Numbered from the stretch's first letter, positions 1 to 61,611 are shown. The stretch is DNA of 64,000 nt from Prinia subflava (GCF_021018805.1 NC_086247.1:132597602-132661601); one strand, 5' to 3'. Numbers and translations are program-made. The notes: generated by a model from the sequence alone, not told the origin.

Positions 1-48816
<48,816 letters not shown>

Positions 48817-49104
48817 CTCCGCTGGCCAGGGCAGGTGGAGCCGACGGGGCTGGCGCGGAGCCTTTGTTCCCGGCCTCCCGCTCTCCAGGATGCTGCGCCT
48901 GCCGCCGCCGCGGCACGCGGACGAGAAGGAAGCGGATGAGGAGGCCCCCGTGCTTTCCCCGCTCCTCCTCCCGCTGCCCGGTCCCGGAGCGCCCGAGGCA
49001 GCGGCGGGTCGGGCGGGGATGCGCGGGGACCCCGCGGCGGGGGCGGCTCGCCCCCCCCGCACCGGCAGCCGGGCGGCCACAGCGCCGCAGAGCGCCGGCG
49101 CCGC

Positions 49105-49116
49105 CAGCCAATCAGC
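49105..49116 (-). promoter_or_regulatory. NF-Y (inverted CCAAT) site
   Basis: The plus strand reads CAGCCAATCAGC, so the gene strand reads GCTGATTGGCTG, a close match to the NF-Y consensus. It lies about 290 bp upstream of the start codon, inside the island. Confidence 0.65.
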
Positions 49117-49436
49117 GCGCGGGGCGCGCGGCGCCGGCGCCGCCTGGCGGCGCTCCCCAGGGGCGGGGGCGCTCCCGAGGGGCGCGCGCCCGGCGGAAGC
49201 GCGCGGGGGGCGCCGCTCCTGAGGCGGCCGCGGGGCGCGGGGCGGGCGGCGCTGGGTGGGAGCGCCGGGGGAGCCCCGGGGGAGCCCTGCGGCTCTCCGA
49301 GCGTCCGCAAAATTGAGGTCTTCCTTCGATTGTTATCAGTTCTTTCCCATCTTAGCGCTTTGGCGTCTAGGATGTGAAAACCTCCCTGCATGTGGCTTTT
49401 AGAGTTTGAAATAAAGTCAGTCATTAATTAGAGTCA

Positions 49437-49640
49437 TAGGCTCACAGAATCATTAAGGTTGGAAAAAATCTTTCAGACCGTCGAGTCCAACCTTTGACTG
49501 AACACCGCCATGTCAGCTGGATGCCACTAAGTGCCCCATCGGTTCTTGAACTCCGCCACGACATGACTCCATCACCTCCTTGGACAGTGTGTTGCAGCGC
49601 TGGACAATGCTTTATGAAATATGTAAGCTTTACAGGCCAT
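49437..49640 (-). mobile_element. CR1 LINE 3' end, minus strand
   Basis: The plus strand reads CACAGAATCATTAAGGTTGG, then TCGAGTCCAACCTTTGACTG and ATGACTCCATCACCTCCTTG. This is the complement of a CR1 3' tail. It sits just outside the CpG island, about 620 bp upstream of the start codon. Confidence 0.9.
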
Positions 49641-51071
49641 GCTTGTGGGAATATGGGAGTATCTGTCACCAAACTACAGCTGGCCCAGCTCTGAACTAAG
49701 GCAAGCTTGGAAGAGCTCTGGCTATAGGGCTTTGCCTTGGCATCAAGATGCAGAAATGCATGAAGTTCGTGTCCCTGGAAGACAGGAAGATAAAACATTT
49801 AAGAAGAAAGCCTAGCAGTAAACTAATTGTGGTTTGTGGTTGTGAAGGAGTGGATTTAGCTGGATAGTTGAGGAGGTGTGAAACTGTATGGATTAATTTG
49901 ATTTGTTTCCTTTATGGGAGGAATTTCCCTTTCAGCCTAAAAAACCAATTTTGTTTGATTTACAAACTTTATTTGTTTGCAATGAGGGTGAATGGTGAAA
50001 TAAATTTTGGCACAACTCTTCATTTTACTGAGTTACGTACATAATACCCCTAAATGTGTCCGTTAAATTAAACCTACCCATTCCTATTAATGAAACAGAA
50101 ACCTTTCTGTTTACTGACATGAAAATCCCCACTGGATTATGGTTTCTTTGGAGAATATCCCTTGTAGATATGAAGCTATTTCTGACAGTTCCTGTCAAAC
50201 AAGAACTGTGTCCAGCACAATTGTGTGAAGAAGAATTATGTCGACAAAAGTTTGAAAACTAGATTATCATATGGGTGATTATTTTTAAAAATGTAGTAGC
50301 ATATAATCTTTTTTCATCAGAAGATCATTCATAAATTGGTTCAAGTATTACCACTTACCAAAGCTTCCAAGATCATCATATATTACTTGAGATGCTGTAT
50401 TCTCACCTCACTCAACATTTAACTGAACAAATTTGACCTTTATCTTCATTGAACTTGATATGAAATGGTAAGTAAACACTTCTGCCTTCTCTAAAGTAAA
50501 GCTTCTTCACTGCTTGAGTGGATTTTTTCCCAAGCATATTACCATTCAAATTCACTATAAAAATGGAATTCCTTAAAAATTGTTGCTTTCTGTCAAATAT
50601 AGTTTATCTTCCACTAATGTCTTATCAAAGCAGAATATGTAAAATGGTTCTAGAAGACTACAAAAGAATAAAAAATAATAATTTGAATATAATCACCTGC
50701 TTTGGAAAGCTCAATAACTTTATCAGGAAATTTACTCTGATAAATCTTGAATTTTTAAAGCCTCTCTATAAGAAAAATAGGCGAAGGGAAAATCTTACTG
50801 CCTTCAATTAGCCAGTGGGAAGACAGAGGAAGAGGCTTTTCTGAGGAGTGCAGAGCAAACAGACAAGGAACAATTGCCAGAAGCTGCAACAAAGGACAGA
50901 TGTTGGGAAAAAAATCTTGATGCAAAGATGTTTAAGCACTGGGGATATGCAAGAAGCTGTTAGGGAGCACATCCAAGACAACTGATTCAAATTGATAAAA
51001 GGGTTATTCCATCCCATATGGCATTGTTCCAGTGGTAAAAACTCAAGGAGAGAAGGACAAAGCAGGAACAT
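49641..51071. other. Intergenic sequence, nothing recognised
   Basis: AT-rich sequence between the CR1 tail and the partial LTR. Short open frames (for example 50518-50811 +) have no motif or coding-like composition. Confidence 0.6.
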
Positions 51072-51305
51072 TTGAGTTACACCATAAGTCTTCCCAAGTA
51101 ACTGTTCCCTGCTTTCCTGGAAAAGGCTAAAGATTTGCCTGTTGATGGGAAGCAGTAAATTTATTCCTTATTTTGCTTTGCTTGCATGTACTGCTTTTCT
51201 TCACTTATTAAACTGTCTTTAAGTCAGCCCACAGTTTTTGCTCCTTTTCCAGTACAGTTCTCTCTTCCATCCCACTGAGCAGAAGTGAAGTGGCTGTGTG
51301 GGCCT
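51072..51305 (+). mobile_element. Partial ERVL-type LTR, plus strand
   Basis: Contains CTTCCCAAGTAACTGTTCCC, then CTGCTTTCCTGGAAAAGGCT, TTTTGCTTTGCTTGCATGTA and ACTTATTAAACTGTCTTTAA with CCCACTGAGCAG. This is the 3' half of an avian ERVL-type LTR, a relative of the longer copy at 57682-58218. Both the 5' half and the terminal TTAAACCA-CA part are missing. Confidence 0.8.
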
Positions 51306-51584
51306 TACCTACTGACCAGCATTAACCCACAACTTGGCACTCTATTATCATTTATAGCAGGAGAAAATGAAGTTGATCTCAAGCTATCATGTAAGACTCC
51401 CTCAGTTAGGAGCAAAACACACATTGGTGTGAAATGTGATATTTTTTACTATTGCACTTTAGGGCAATTTTGAGTATACTGATAGTACAGAACACATCTC
51501 ATGGATTCCAGTCATGCCTAGCTTTGTGTATGAACCGTAAGTAAGCCACAAGAACTTTCACCCCAACATACGGAATAACCTTCC

Positions 51585-51786
51585 CTATGCTGAGGCAGCA
51601 GAACACTGCCACAGTCTGTCCAGGGAGGTCAAGGGGTGTCCCTCTCCAGAGACATTCCAGAGACATTCAAAACACACATGGATGTGCAACTGTGTCTCTT
51701 GCTCCAGGTGATCCTGTCTTGGCAGGGGTTTGGACAGGATGATATCCAGAGGTGCTTTCCAATCCTAATAATTCTGTGATTCTGTG
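51585..51786 (+). mobile_element. CR1 LINE 3' end, plus strand
   Basis: Reads CACAGTCTGTCCAGGGAGGT, TGATCCTGTCTTGGCAGGGG, TTTGGACAGGATGATATCCA and ends TAATTCTGTGATTCTGTG, the CR1 octamer tail. Confidence 0.92.
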
Positions 51787-52408
51787 TATGTAGGAGGCAT
51801 ACATTCTTGCTCTTTTTCATTTTCTGGTTTGAAATTGTTTGGGCTTATTTTTTGCTTTGCTGGACTTTTTATTTTTTATTGGCAGAATATCTGGATATCT
51901 ATGAATATCTGATTTACCAACATCTTTGTACTGAAACATGATAGGTATAATTTGAAGTTGTAAATGCACTTTTCCAAATTACTCTTTCCTATGACAATTT
52001 TAAGAACGGATCAATTTTTTGGATTATTTGTAGATCTTGCCCTTTGACCTTAATTGCTTATCCTTATGTCTTAGAAAATCTGTGCAGGAGCCTTTAAATG
52101 AAAGATTTGAGGGCATGTTAGAAGATGGAATTCCATCCACCCTCTCTTTTTTGGCATAAGTATCCATATGCCTTTTTAGAACATACTTAAGTGACAGTCA
52201 TTAACAGAAAGAGAATAAGAACAAAACCTGAATTTTACAAAATGACATCATCGTCGTAGAGTTGGCCAAGGAAAAGTAATATGAAACACTGAAATATGAA
52301 GCATGTGTGTGATTTAGGGTTTGAAGGATGTAAATTTCAATCTATTGTTGCCATTTGATTAAAATAAACTGTATTTAGCTAGTAGAGAACCTTATAGTTG
52401 ACATTAGT

Positions 52409-52752
52409 TGTAGTAGTCATGCTAAGGCTTGGTAGGCCGCATATAACCTACAGATGAACTATCATAGTGAAATTTGTAATGTAAGCAGTGTAGCTAAGAA
52501 ATAATCACTTATCTAAGGAATGTACCTTTTGGCAGGAACCTAAATGTCAAGAAGATAATAGTACCAGGCGTTAGAATTAGGTAAGATTTTGTAACGATGA
52601 AGAAATCATGTAAAGAAACATATAAAAAACCCTGTAAAATTTCTGTAAGATGGGGCTCTGATTTTGGACGCTAGTCCACGGCTCCCAGGGCCCTCAATAA
52701 AGCACCGCATAAACGACTTCGGTTGTTTGTGTTTTCTTCGGATCGGGCAACA
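52409..52752 (+). mobile_element. Solo LTR of an endogenous retrovirus (family not named)
   Basis: An element of about 344 bp starting TGTAGTAGTCATGCTAAGGC and ending GATCGGGCAACA (TG...CA). It holds a TATA-like ACATATAAAAAACC near 52618-52631 and a polyadenylation signal in CCTCAATAAAGCACC near 52692-52706, with GT/T-rich sequence after it. The order promoter, polyadenylation signal, R/U5-like tail fits an LTR. No second copy and no gag, pol or env is adjacent, so it is probably solo. A clear target duplication was not seen, so the exact ends are uncertain. Confidence 0.75.
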
Positions 52753-53749
52753 CTATGAGCTTTAAAACTTATTGCAAGCTGCTTTAAGGTTCCTTGCCTG
52801 AAATGAGTAAGAAAGGAATATTTGAGTACATAATGAATTAAACACTGTAGCTTTTAAGTTATGCTTGCGAGATTACTTGTGAGATAAATGAGATTACTGC
52901 TTTATGCCACGGCACATAAAATTTGATCTGTGTTCATTTCTCTTGAATATTCTTTTTGCATATTTTAAAGTTATGTTATTAAAAGTTATTACACTTTTCC
53001 TTTGTGACTTAAAATATTTACATTGCCACTTGGTGGCCTCATTTGATCAGTAATAGAAGATAAAAATGTGAGTTAAGATCCTTTTTCTTCACAGGTGTGC
53101 AATTCAAACCTTGACATGATTCTTCTACACATCCAGGAGCAATATATCCCTTTTTGCAATGACTATGTGGATGCTGCTGTCATTGCTGTTGTAATTCTCA
53201 AGAGTCTGAATCACTGATGCTGGGGTGGTCAGATTTGAGAGCTCTTCAGTAATGATGCCTTACTAAGGGTAGAACTGAAGTGAATGATTTTTCTCCTAAT
53301 TCTTCCTCTCCCATCCTTGAAGTTTTAATGTTCCACACCCCTTCTCAATCAAAACAACCAGACAATCTTGTCTGCTACCAATATTTTAGCTTTTTTTTTT
53401 TTTTTTAGGACTAGAATTTGTTCTGATTTTGCCAGGCTTCTTTCATGCTTGTTCTGCATCTTTAGTTCTTATTTTTCAGATTTTATTACTTGAAAATGTT
53501 TTTCTGCATCACTTTCGTGAAACTATACCCCAAGTCTCTGTCCCTTTGTGGTTCCATGTTATTTGTATGATTAGCCATGCTACAAAATGCTAGTTTGTTG
53601 TTGCTGGGTTTGCTGGTTTAGTGTACCTTTATCTGGGTCCAAGGCAAGCAAATATTTATTTTATCATGCTTAGGACACTTACTCATAGAAATCTTCTGCC
53701 TTGGCAAGCTTCTTGTCAATTCCCCATGCCTTGCAAACTCAGGAAGAGG

Positions 53750-54714
53750 AGGCTGGTGGGTGAGTGGATGGTGAGGTGGATTGAGAACTGGCTGAATGGT
53801 CTCAGAGGGTTTTGAGCAGTGACACAGGGTCTAGTTGGACTGTCACTAGTGATGTCCCCCAAGGTTTAATACTGAAATTGTTTAACTTACTTGTTCATCA
53901 CGTACTTGGATGAAAAACTAGATGTCTCCTCAGCAAGTTCACTGGTGAGACAAAGAGGAGTGACTGATGCTCCAGAGTGCTGTGCAGCCCTTCAGAGGGA
54001 CTTTGACAGACTGGGTGGATTGGCAGAGCAGAACCTTTTGAAATTCAACAATGACAAATGCAGGGGGTCCTGTACGTGGGGAAGAATAACCCCACAAACC
54101 AGTACAGGCCAAGAACTGACCTGCTGGGAGGTAGCTCTGAGGAGAAGGACCTGGGGGTCCTGGTGGACAACAAGCTGTCCATGAGGAGCCAGCAGTGCCC
54201 TTGTGGCCCTGCAGGCCAATGGTGCCCTGAGGTGCATTAGGAGAAGCATTGCCAACAGGCCCAGGGAGGTGATCTTGCCCCTCCTCTCAGCCCTGGGGAG
54301 GCCACATCTGGAGTGCTGTGTCCAGTTCTGGGCTCATCAGGACAAGGGAGAAATGGAGCTTCTGGGGTGAGCTGAGAGACCTTACCAGTGTTTATGAGTA
54401 TCAGGAGGATAGACCAGGCTCTTCTCGGTTGTTCCAAGCAATAGGGCAAGAGGCAACGGGGAGAAACCAATGCACAGGAAATTGCACCTTAAATATAAGG
54501 AAGACCTTCTTTACTGTGATGGTGACTGAGCAGTGAGTCACCTGAGCTTTCTCAGAATGGTTGGGGAGTCTATTTCTCTGGAAGGGAAATTACTCATTCA
54601 GAAGGCATCTAGATGCAACACTGAGTAATGGGCTTTTGGGAACCCTATGTGAGCAGAGAGGTTGGACCAAATGACCTTCCAGCCTCAACCATTCTGTGAT
54701 TCTGAGATTCTGAA
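53750..54714 (+). mobile_element. CR1 LINE, 5'-truncated, plus strand
   Basis: Covers the C-terminal part of ORF2: GLSGDVP-type sequence near 53850, VTDAPECCAALQRDFDRLGG and then LAEQNLLKFNNDKC, through to the 3' tail ending TTCTGTGATTCTGAGATTCT. The reverse-transcriptase FADD box reads FTGE near 53938-53949, and the frame shifts just after it. It is therefore inactive. Confidence 0.93.
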
Positions 54715-57681
54715 CCCACAGTCTCACACCCTGCTGACTCAAGGCTAGCTACTGCCTCAGCAAGAAAGTGCACTGTCATCCTGCTTCACTCTTGTCTTGT
54801 GATTTTCTTCCAAAATCCACAGAGGTCTTTTGCAATTATATAGCTCCAGACAGCCCCAGGTCTTGTGTCATGCACTACAAGACATACTGCAAGCTGTAAC
54901 AAAAAGACATCTAGTTAATACACAGGTAATTATTTATGGCTAAAATATTGGATGTGCTTGACTATCCTCTAAAATTAGCACTGTAGATTCAAGGTTTCTT
55001 CATTCTTTCCTGATCTGAGTGTTTGTTGATTCTCTGAAGTAATATCTCCTTTCACTGCTTGGTGCCTACTCATAATTTTTTTTTTAGCTACTTGCTCAGT
55101 TTTTCCTTAATGTTTTTATTATAAATATTCCAGTTGGCCCCAGGCTGCTGATGTTCTGGATATTATAATTCTGCTGGTATAGGTGAACATTGCAAATGTT
55201 TACCCAAAATTATATAGATGAGAAACATTGCATACTTATTTCTCTACACAGAACACAATCTTCTGACAAAAATTTCTACTGAAATACAAAAAAATACAAT
55301 TACGTGTGATGCTAGAATCATAACTATTTGGGTCCACACTCAAGTAACTACTGCTATTGTAGGAACAATACTCAGTTTCCATTGTGGAGCCTTCTTCAGG
55401 CTGCCTTTTGGTGGGTCAGGACTATAACCCTGTTTCTTACATGCCTTTCTGAATCTGCTAACAGCCCATACCCCTTACCTTCCATGCAGTGACTGATACA
55501 TCTCTTCAGGCAATAGCATTGCAGGTTGTGCATGTGCCGTTTTACAATCATCTCTATGCCTTCTTCAGTATTGGATCTCAGCCTTTGTTTTTCCTAAAAT
55601 TACAGCTCTATTCGATTTCAACAGTTGAGCTTCAGCCACCCTACACTCTGATTGTCCCATAACATGTGTTGGTAACTACTGCTTAAAGAATCTACTTATA
55701 TTAGTAGTTTAACAATGTTAATAGCACTTTCTACTTCCAGTGCCTTTTTATCTCTAAAACTATTATTTTTGCTTCTTCTATCCTTGTGACATTGTTACAT
55801 CTCAAGTAAATAATATTCAATTATTTATTTATATGCATTTTTTTTTAATGGAGTTTGAATGTTGCTTATAATATGCACCGGTTTTGATAACTCACAAGTC
55901 AAAGTTTCTACATAATAGTTTTCAAAATTCCAGTCACAAGTTCTACTCCCTCTAAAACAGTATCCATAAAAACTCTTGGTTTGTTGTACTCAGTCACATG
56001 AAATCCATTTCTGGGTCAGTGTTGCAATGAGCCTTTAATAAAAGCAGTACATCTGTTCTGCCTTAGAAATGTCAGAGTAAATATTTTGTTCACAGTCACA
56101 CGCACTCTAATTATTTTGTTGCTACAAATAGTATTTGTATATATAAAATTTTGAATTTTCTCTCAGCTGGAATCTTTGGTTGAAACAGTTAACCACACCA
56201 AGAGCAAAATGCTGTGAAGTAAATGTTTGACCTCTTTTTTTTTTTTTTTTTAATTTTGGTTTCTGCTTCACTTCTGGTTTCCACCCTTGGTTTGCGTCAC
56301 TTCTGGTTTTCTTATGTTTAACTATCTCTGGTGTTTCCCAATCATATTTCAGTTGCTGAGATTGTTCAGATTCCATCACAACTGTTGTGGATAACTTTGA
56401 TTTTTATCCAAGTAAATAGAAATAAAATATGCAAGTTAAATTTTATAAGCTCCTTCAAGCACCCATAATACATTCCCTTAAAATCAGAGACATTCATTAA
56501 AATCACAACATTATTTTTGACATTGTGGAACGTAAACGCTGTTGTTTAGCATTTGTTCTGCAAAATTTTAAAGTAGTGGAGACATATATCTAATGTTTTC
56601 ATTGTCTTTGGTACAAAAGACTTTTCCACTGTCACTACAGGTAAGGTCTATTATCAATAAAGAGCAGGGTGCTTACTACTTCCCTTGTTATGCAAGCAAA
56701 TATTCACAATTTTGAAACTAACATAGTTAATAATAAAAATAAAAACAAGCAAACTTCACTCAGACAGAACTTAATAATTAATTTATGCTGCTTCTTTTAA
56801 AAGCCTCTCTGCTGGCAATAATTCTGGTGAGACTTTCCTTATGTACTTTCAAATTTTAATAGCAACATTTATAACCAAACATTCTTGCTTTTTTTGGCTT
56901 ATTTACCTTGACGTAATTAAAATCAAAACTGGAACTATTTGGGCTATTTTCCATAGCCTTTCCATGGAGTTTATCTTGATATATAAAATACTGCTTTGTT
57001 TATAATTGGAGCTAGTTCATCCCATTTACAGTTTAGACTGTAAATTTGTGTGGAAAATATGCAACATTACTTTCCATCCTCCTTGCCATTCTGCAAAGTA
57101 GTGGTTCATTTTTGTTTATTTGTTCATTGAGCATTCCTTCCCATCTGAGTTGCTATAGTAACGTGAATCTCTTTTCATGTGTTTAGATAGGGTCCATAGC
57201 CATTCTTTGCTTAAAACATTAGACAGACTGGTTTTCTCCCAGGCATAGCTCTAAATCACATGAAATTGGGAGATGCTGTGGCTCACAGGTCATTACAATG
57301 ACAAGATGATGCAATATCCCAAACCTTTTTCACCTTTTGGCTTAGTGCTATTTTTATAGTCCCATCAGGCCATTCAATTTACCTTGAACTGCAAGTTCAC
57401 ATCAACTTTTTTCTTCACAGGCATCCACATCATACCTTGATGATTTTCCCAGGAATATATGTTCCTTGTCCCCAATAAATTTATTGGTTTAAATTGTGTC
57501 TGGAAAATACAATGATAAATTTCTGCATTATAGTACACTTGGCTATAGTTTTCTTTAGTGAACTACCTCAACCCACTTTGTCAGTGAGTCTAGAGTTAGG
57601 AAACCATGCCTATGCTTTGCATGGTGTGTGGGACTAAGGTGGGACTGCACCAGTTCTGGTGTAGTCTGTATCCTAGCCTGT
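54715..57681. other. Intergenic sequence, nothing recognised
   Basis: About 3 kb of AT-rich sequence between the CR1 and the ERVL-type LTR. It has a T run near 56236-56252 and a short duplication of CACTTCTGGTTT at about 56270-56308. No exon, RNA gene or mobile element was recognised. Confidence 0.6.
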
Positions 57682-58218
57682 TGTCCTGGGTTTGGCTAGG
57701 ACAGAGTTAATTTTCTTCTGCTGTTTCTCACTGATGTTTTGGCTGTTGCTACGTAGTGCTTATCCTAAGCCAAGGACTTCTTAGTGTCTCATGATCTGCC
57801 AGTGAAGAGCTGCACAAGAAGCTGGGGCAGGGGAAACACAGTTAGGACAGCTGACCCAAGATGGCCAAAGGAATATTTCCTACCACAAAACTTCATATCA
57901 GGTAGGGGAGTTGGCTGGGAGGAGCTGATCACAGCTCAGGGACAGGCTGAGTATCACTTATGAGTGGTGAGCAACTATCTTGTACATCACTTCTTTCTCC
58001 TGGGATTTATCTCCATCTCTCTCTCTCTCTTTCATTGTTATTGCTGCTATTATTATTGTTGTTGTTGTGTTTTACTTTGCTTCAGTTATTAAACTTTTCC
58101 TACATTAACCCATAGTTTTTACTTTTTTCCAGTTCTTCTCCCCCATCTCACTGGGCAGCGAGTGAGCAAGTGAGTATCTCTGTGGCATTTAGTTGCCATC
58201 TGGGATTAAACCATGGCA
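57682..58218 (+). mobile_element. ERVL-type LTR, nearly full length, plus strand
   Basis: Starts TGTCCTGGGTTTGGCTAGGA then CAGAGTTAATTTTCTTC. It continues through GGACAGCTGACCCAAGATGG, a CT-rich and TTG-rich stretch, CAGTTATTAAAC (polyadenylation-type signal) and CTCCCCCATCTCACTGGGCA, and ends GGGATTAAACCATGGCA. This order and these words are those of avian ERVL LTRs. No matching LTR on the same strand was found within the window, so it is probably solo or the edge of a deleted provirus. Confidence 0.85.
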
Positions 58219-59807
58219 AAAAATGTTCATGAATTGTCTAATGTCTTAATTTTATTTTTCTCCTAGTGGGGGTATTCACCACAGCACAAACTAAACAATT
58301 ATGCACCCATCTGTCTTCATTTTTGGGCAACTAGCTACCTTCTAATACTTCCTTTTGCATTCAAGCACCCCCTACACGATCTTGCTCATGCACCTATTGA
58401 AACAAGTCTATTTAAAGTGTACACAGTGCTCGTTATGTACGAGTGTTTTTTACCTGGCCACACTACACTGTCTGTGCTTCACATGTCTACCAGCTTCTGT
58501 AGTAATTGCCCCTCAATTTCCTCATTTCCATGTTGTAAAGTCACTCTATCTTTTTAAACCTTGCTTTGTATGATTTTCTTCGGTTTGTTTGCAAGCTAGG
58601 TGTTTAATCTAGAGCTGACACATCTGGGTGTCAGCTCTACTGGGGCTACCACAGCCTTGGCAAGGGTATGTGCCTGACTGTTCCAAGATTGCTACCTCTG
58701 TATGTTTATTTTTGGTAGGCTTCTACATGACCTGCATTTTTTTGTCCTCTGCTTTTATTTAACCTATGTTCAGGATTTTCTTTCCATGATGGAGAGGCTA
58801 CCAGATTTCCATTCTGTATTTGTAGGTAACTTTTATTCTGCTTTGGTAGTCAAATAGTTAAAGCTTGATGTATCCGGTCTGAAACTAAGTATGAAGCTGG
58901 GTCATTTCCTTTGAATTTCTCTTTTAACGTCATTAGCAGAGCTTGTGGTTCTGTTGCTTGTGCAGAGTGAAGGCAGGTAGCTCTTTTTATTTTTCCCAGC
59001 ATATCTAGTAGAGGATTTTCCATACTTTTGATAAAAACTGAAGCCATTTGTGAACCACGCTGAATAACCTGTGGCACGAAGTCAATAACGGAGCTTTTAT
59101 CCAGTGAGAGACACATAAGCAGGTACAGTGCACTCCTATTCTTTCCAGTGGCTAAAAACCCTATAGAGCTAGTGATAAAGTCTTGCCTTATTCTACAAAA
59201 AGCTCTTATTTATAAAAGCCATTGCCTATCCAGCTAGCCTAGGTTTGATATATATCCATTTTGTAATTTTCCACTGATTATGTACTTCAGTGTGTGTGAT
59301 ATGTACTTTAGTGGAGCATGTGTGATACGGACTACTGCAAAGCAGCCTCTGATGATGTATACCCAAAGCTTATTGCCTATACTGATGCTGAAACTGCTTT
59401 TTTAATACGGAGGGGGTTTTTTTCCACAAATCTTAAGAATCTCAAAGCAAAAGCATTTTATTTCTGTGCTCTTTAAACAGTACTGTGTAGATCAGTAGTG
59501 GCCAGCTGAACATGAAAAAGCTTACAGTAATATGCATCTAAAAGCCAGCTTTTGAACTAGTGCAGTTTTACTTCTTTTTATTCTTTCCTTTTTTTTTTTT
59601 TTGGTGAGATTTCTTCCCTAATTGGGTTAGTGGTTTGCTCATTTCTGCAAATATGATTCTCACAAAAATGTAAGCAGTTGCAAAAGTGAAACTAATACAA
59701 TTTTTACGTGCATGGACTCTCAGTCAGTTCTACTGATGCCAGCATCACCATTGCTTCAACCTAAAACTATTACTGAATATTCCACTTTAGATTGTAACTG
59801 AGTTTTG

Positions 59808-60130
59808 TCATAATGAGCTTTGAAGGCTATGTTTTAAGTAATGCTGGCTGCTTCTTAAGTATATTCCCAAACTTTCAGTTTTTCTGTGTACTGACATATC
59901 ATTCGTGTATGGTATGACATAATACATTCTGATGGTAATTTCATGCATATGTGATATGTTTGATCTGAAAGTCTTGAGGAACATGGATAAAACAACATTG
60001 CTTTCTCTCACATCTAAATATTTGTTGTCACCAGTTCTGCTCTGTTTGTGGAATTGGAAAGAAAGCTCTGGCTAAATCAGTAACAAAATAACAGTCAAAT
60101 ACTCTGCTTAGTGTTACACAAATTTCAGGC
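59808..60130 (-). pseudogene. Decayed retroviral reverse transcriptase (pol) fragment
   Basis: The minus strand reads YFVTDLARAFFPIPQTEQNW (about 60090-60031), then a stop. About 34 residues after DLARAFF it reads FIHVPQDFQIKHITYA, which corresponds to the LPQG motif region of reverse transcriptase with the expected spacing. In another frame (open from 60011 to 59808) follows MYYVIPYTNDMSVHRKTESL, where YTND occupies the place of the catalytic YxDD box. Stops, at least one frameshift and a damaged catalytic motif make it inactive. The style is that of vertebrate endogenous retroviruses; the class cannot be fixed by eye. Confidence 0.65.
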
Positions 60131-61269
60131 ATACAAACAACCTGAGAGATGGTTACTTTATTTAAGTGTTAAAATGTCGCTTTTAACTTCTTTTCTTTGC
60201 TTTTAACCCTGGACAAATAGGATGTTAAAATAATAGGTCTCTGTACTAAGATCTTGCTTTCCAGTAAACTTGTTGATGGTGGATTGGAGTCCTTCCTCTG
60301 CCATTAAAACACAATTTCTATTTTTTCACATTTTAAATTACAGACACAAAAAACTTGAGGAAATTCTGTTACCCAAATATCCACTGTTTTTATTTCCTCC
60401 GGATTCTTAATAACAAAGCATCAATGACTTGCAGGAATCACTCCACCCTCACCTCCCACTGGTCAGGCCCAATTTCACAAACATCCGTAGCAAAACCTGC
60501 AGCTAATCCATTTTGTTTCAACAAGGCTGTGCCAGTAATTCCCTGGTGTTTCTAAAAGGGATCCTCCCACTCCTGAAAGAACAGGAGAAGGAGGCTCCTG
60601 AACTTGGCAGCTATTTAACTGCAGGCAGAGATCTTAATGCTGGTACTTGAACATCCTTCCGTGCATATAATGCAGTGAGTTTTAACATTTTGCCTCTTTT
60701 TGGGTTGTAGCTGGAACAAACAATTGTTGAAGAGTGGTTAATTGACACCATGGTGGTATCAATTTACATCATGGCACTAGTGGTAGTTAATGCTCTTCCC
60801 TTAACCACCCAGTACTAATATTGTTATTGGCCATTTCCACTATTATATTGTAATTTTACCACTAGACCAGGGACAAGTAGACAGCCAGGTCTCCCTAGTC
60901 TTTGTTATTGAGAGGAAGAGATGAGGTCCGAGGGCTTCACTGAAAGAGACAAATTATTTTCTGTGGTTTTCATTCCTCATGATCTTTTATTTTCTTGACA
61001 AAATGAGCCAGCAAGGAATTTATGTATTCTATCCCATTTTCTCAACTCTTTGTCTCTTTTTCTCAAATTTTACCATGTTTCCTTCTTGCAGTTTCATTGG
61101 AGTCTGCTAAAGGAAGTTTTATCATATTGTCCAAGAATATTTTGCCATTACCGTTACCACGTCTTTTTACATAAAGACGTAAATTCACACTGAGGACTAT
61201 TTTTCCTATTCTGATCTTTTTATCATTATTTTAAATGGAGGCTGTGGGTCATTTAAGACTTTCTGAAAA

Positions 61270-61611
61270 CTACTGTCTGTAATGTCTACAGTATGTAAAC
61301 CTTCTATTAGATCCACAGGACTGGGATTTCCTTGTATTCTTTCTTATCTTCATTATCTTGTCCATTTTACTTGTCCATACCTGCTGAAGCCGAATTTGCA
61401 GCTCTTCCTGTTGTAGCTGTGCTTGATTCACAGGTCCGATAATTACTCTTGCTAACTTACATCTTGTACCACTGCTACTTGAAAGGCAGTGGTTCTGTTT
61501 GATCAGATACATTCCCAGATGCCAATACCAACATATATTCCAGGATTCACAATATTTTACTCTCTCATAGCATTCTAGGTGGAATAACCTGCTAGTCAAG
61601 TCTCCTGTCAT
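61270..61611 (-). pseudogene. 113-codon open frame within the retroviral-like region
   Basis: An open frame upstream (in minus sense) of the pol fragment. It has a Cys/Trp-rich part (CESWNICWYWHLGMYL), a Gln-rich helical part (QLQQEELQIRLQQVW) and a basic C-terminus. Position suggests gag/protease; the Cys/Trp content could equally suggest envelope. No family could be assigned. It may be a chance survivor in decayed sequence. Confidence 0.3.
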
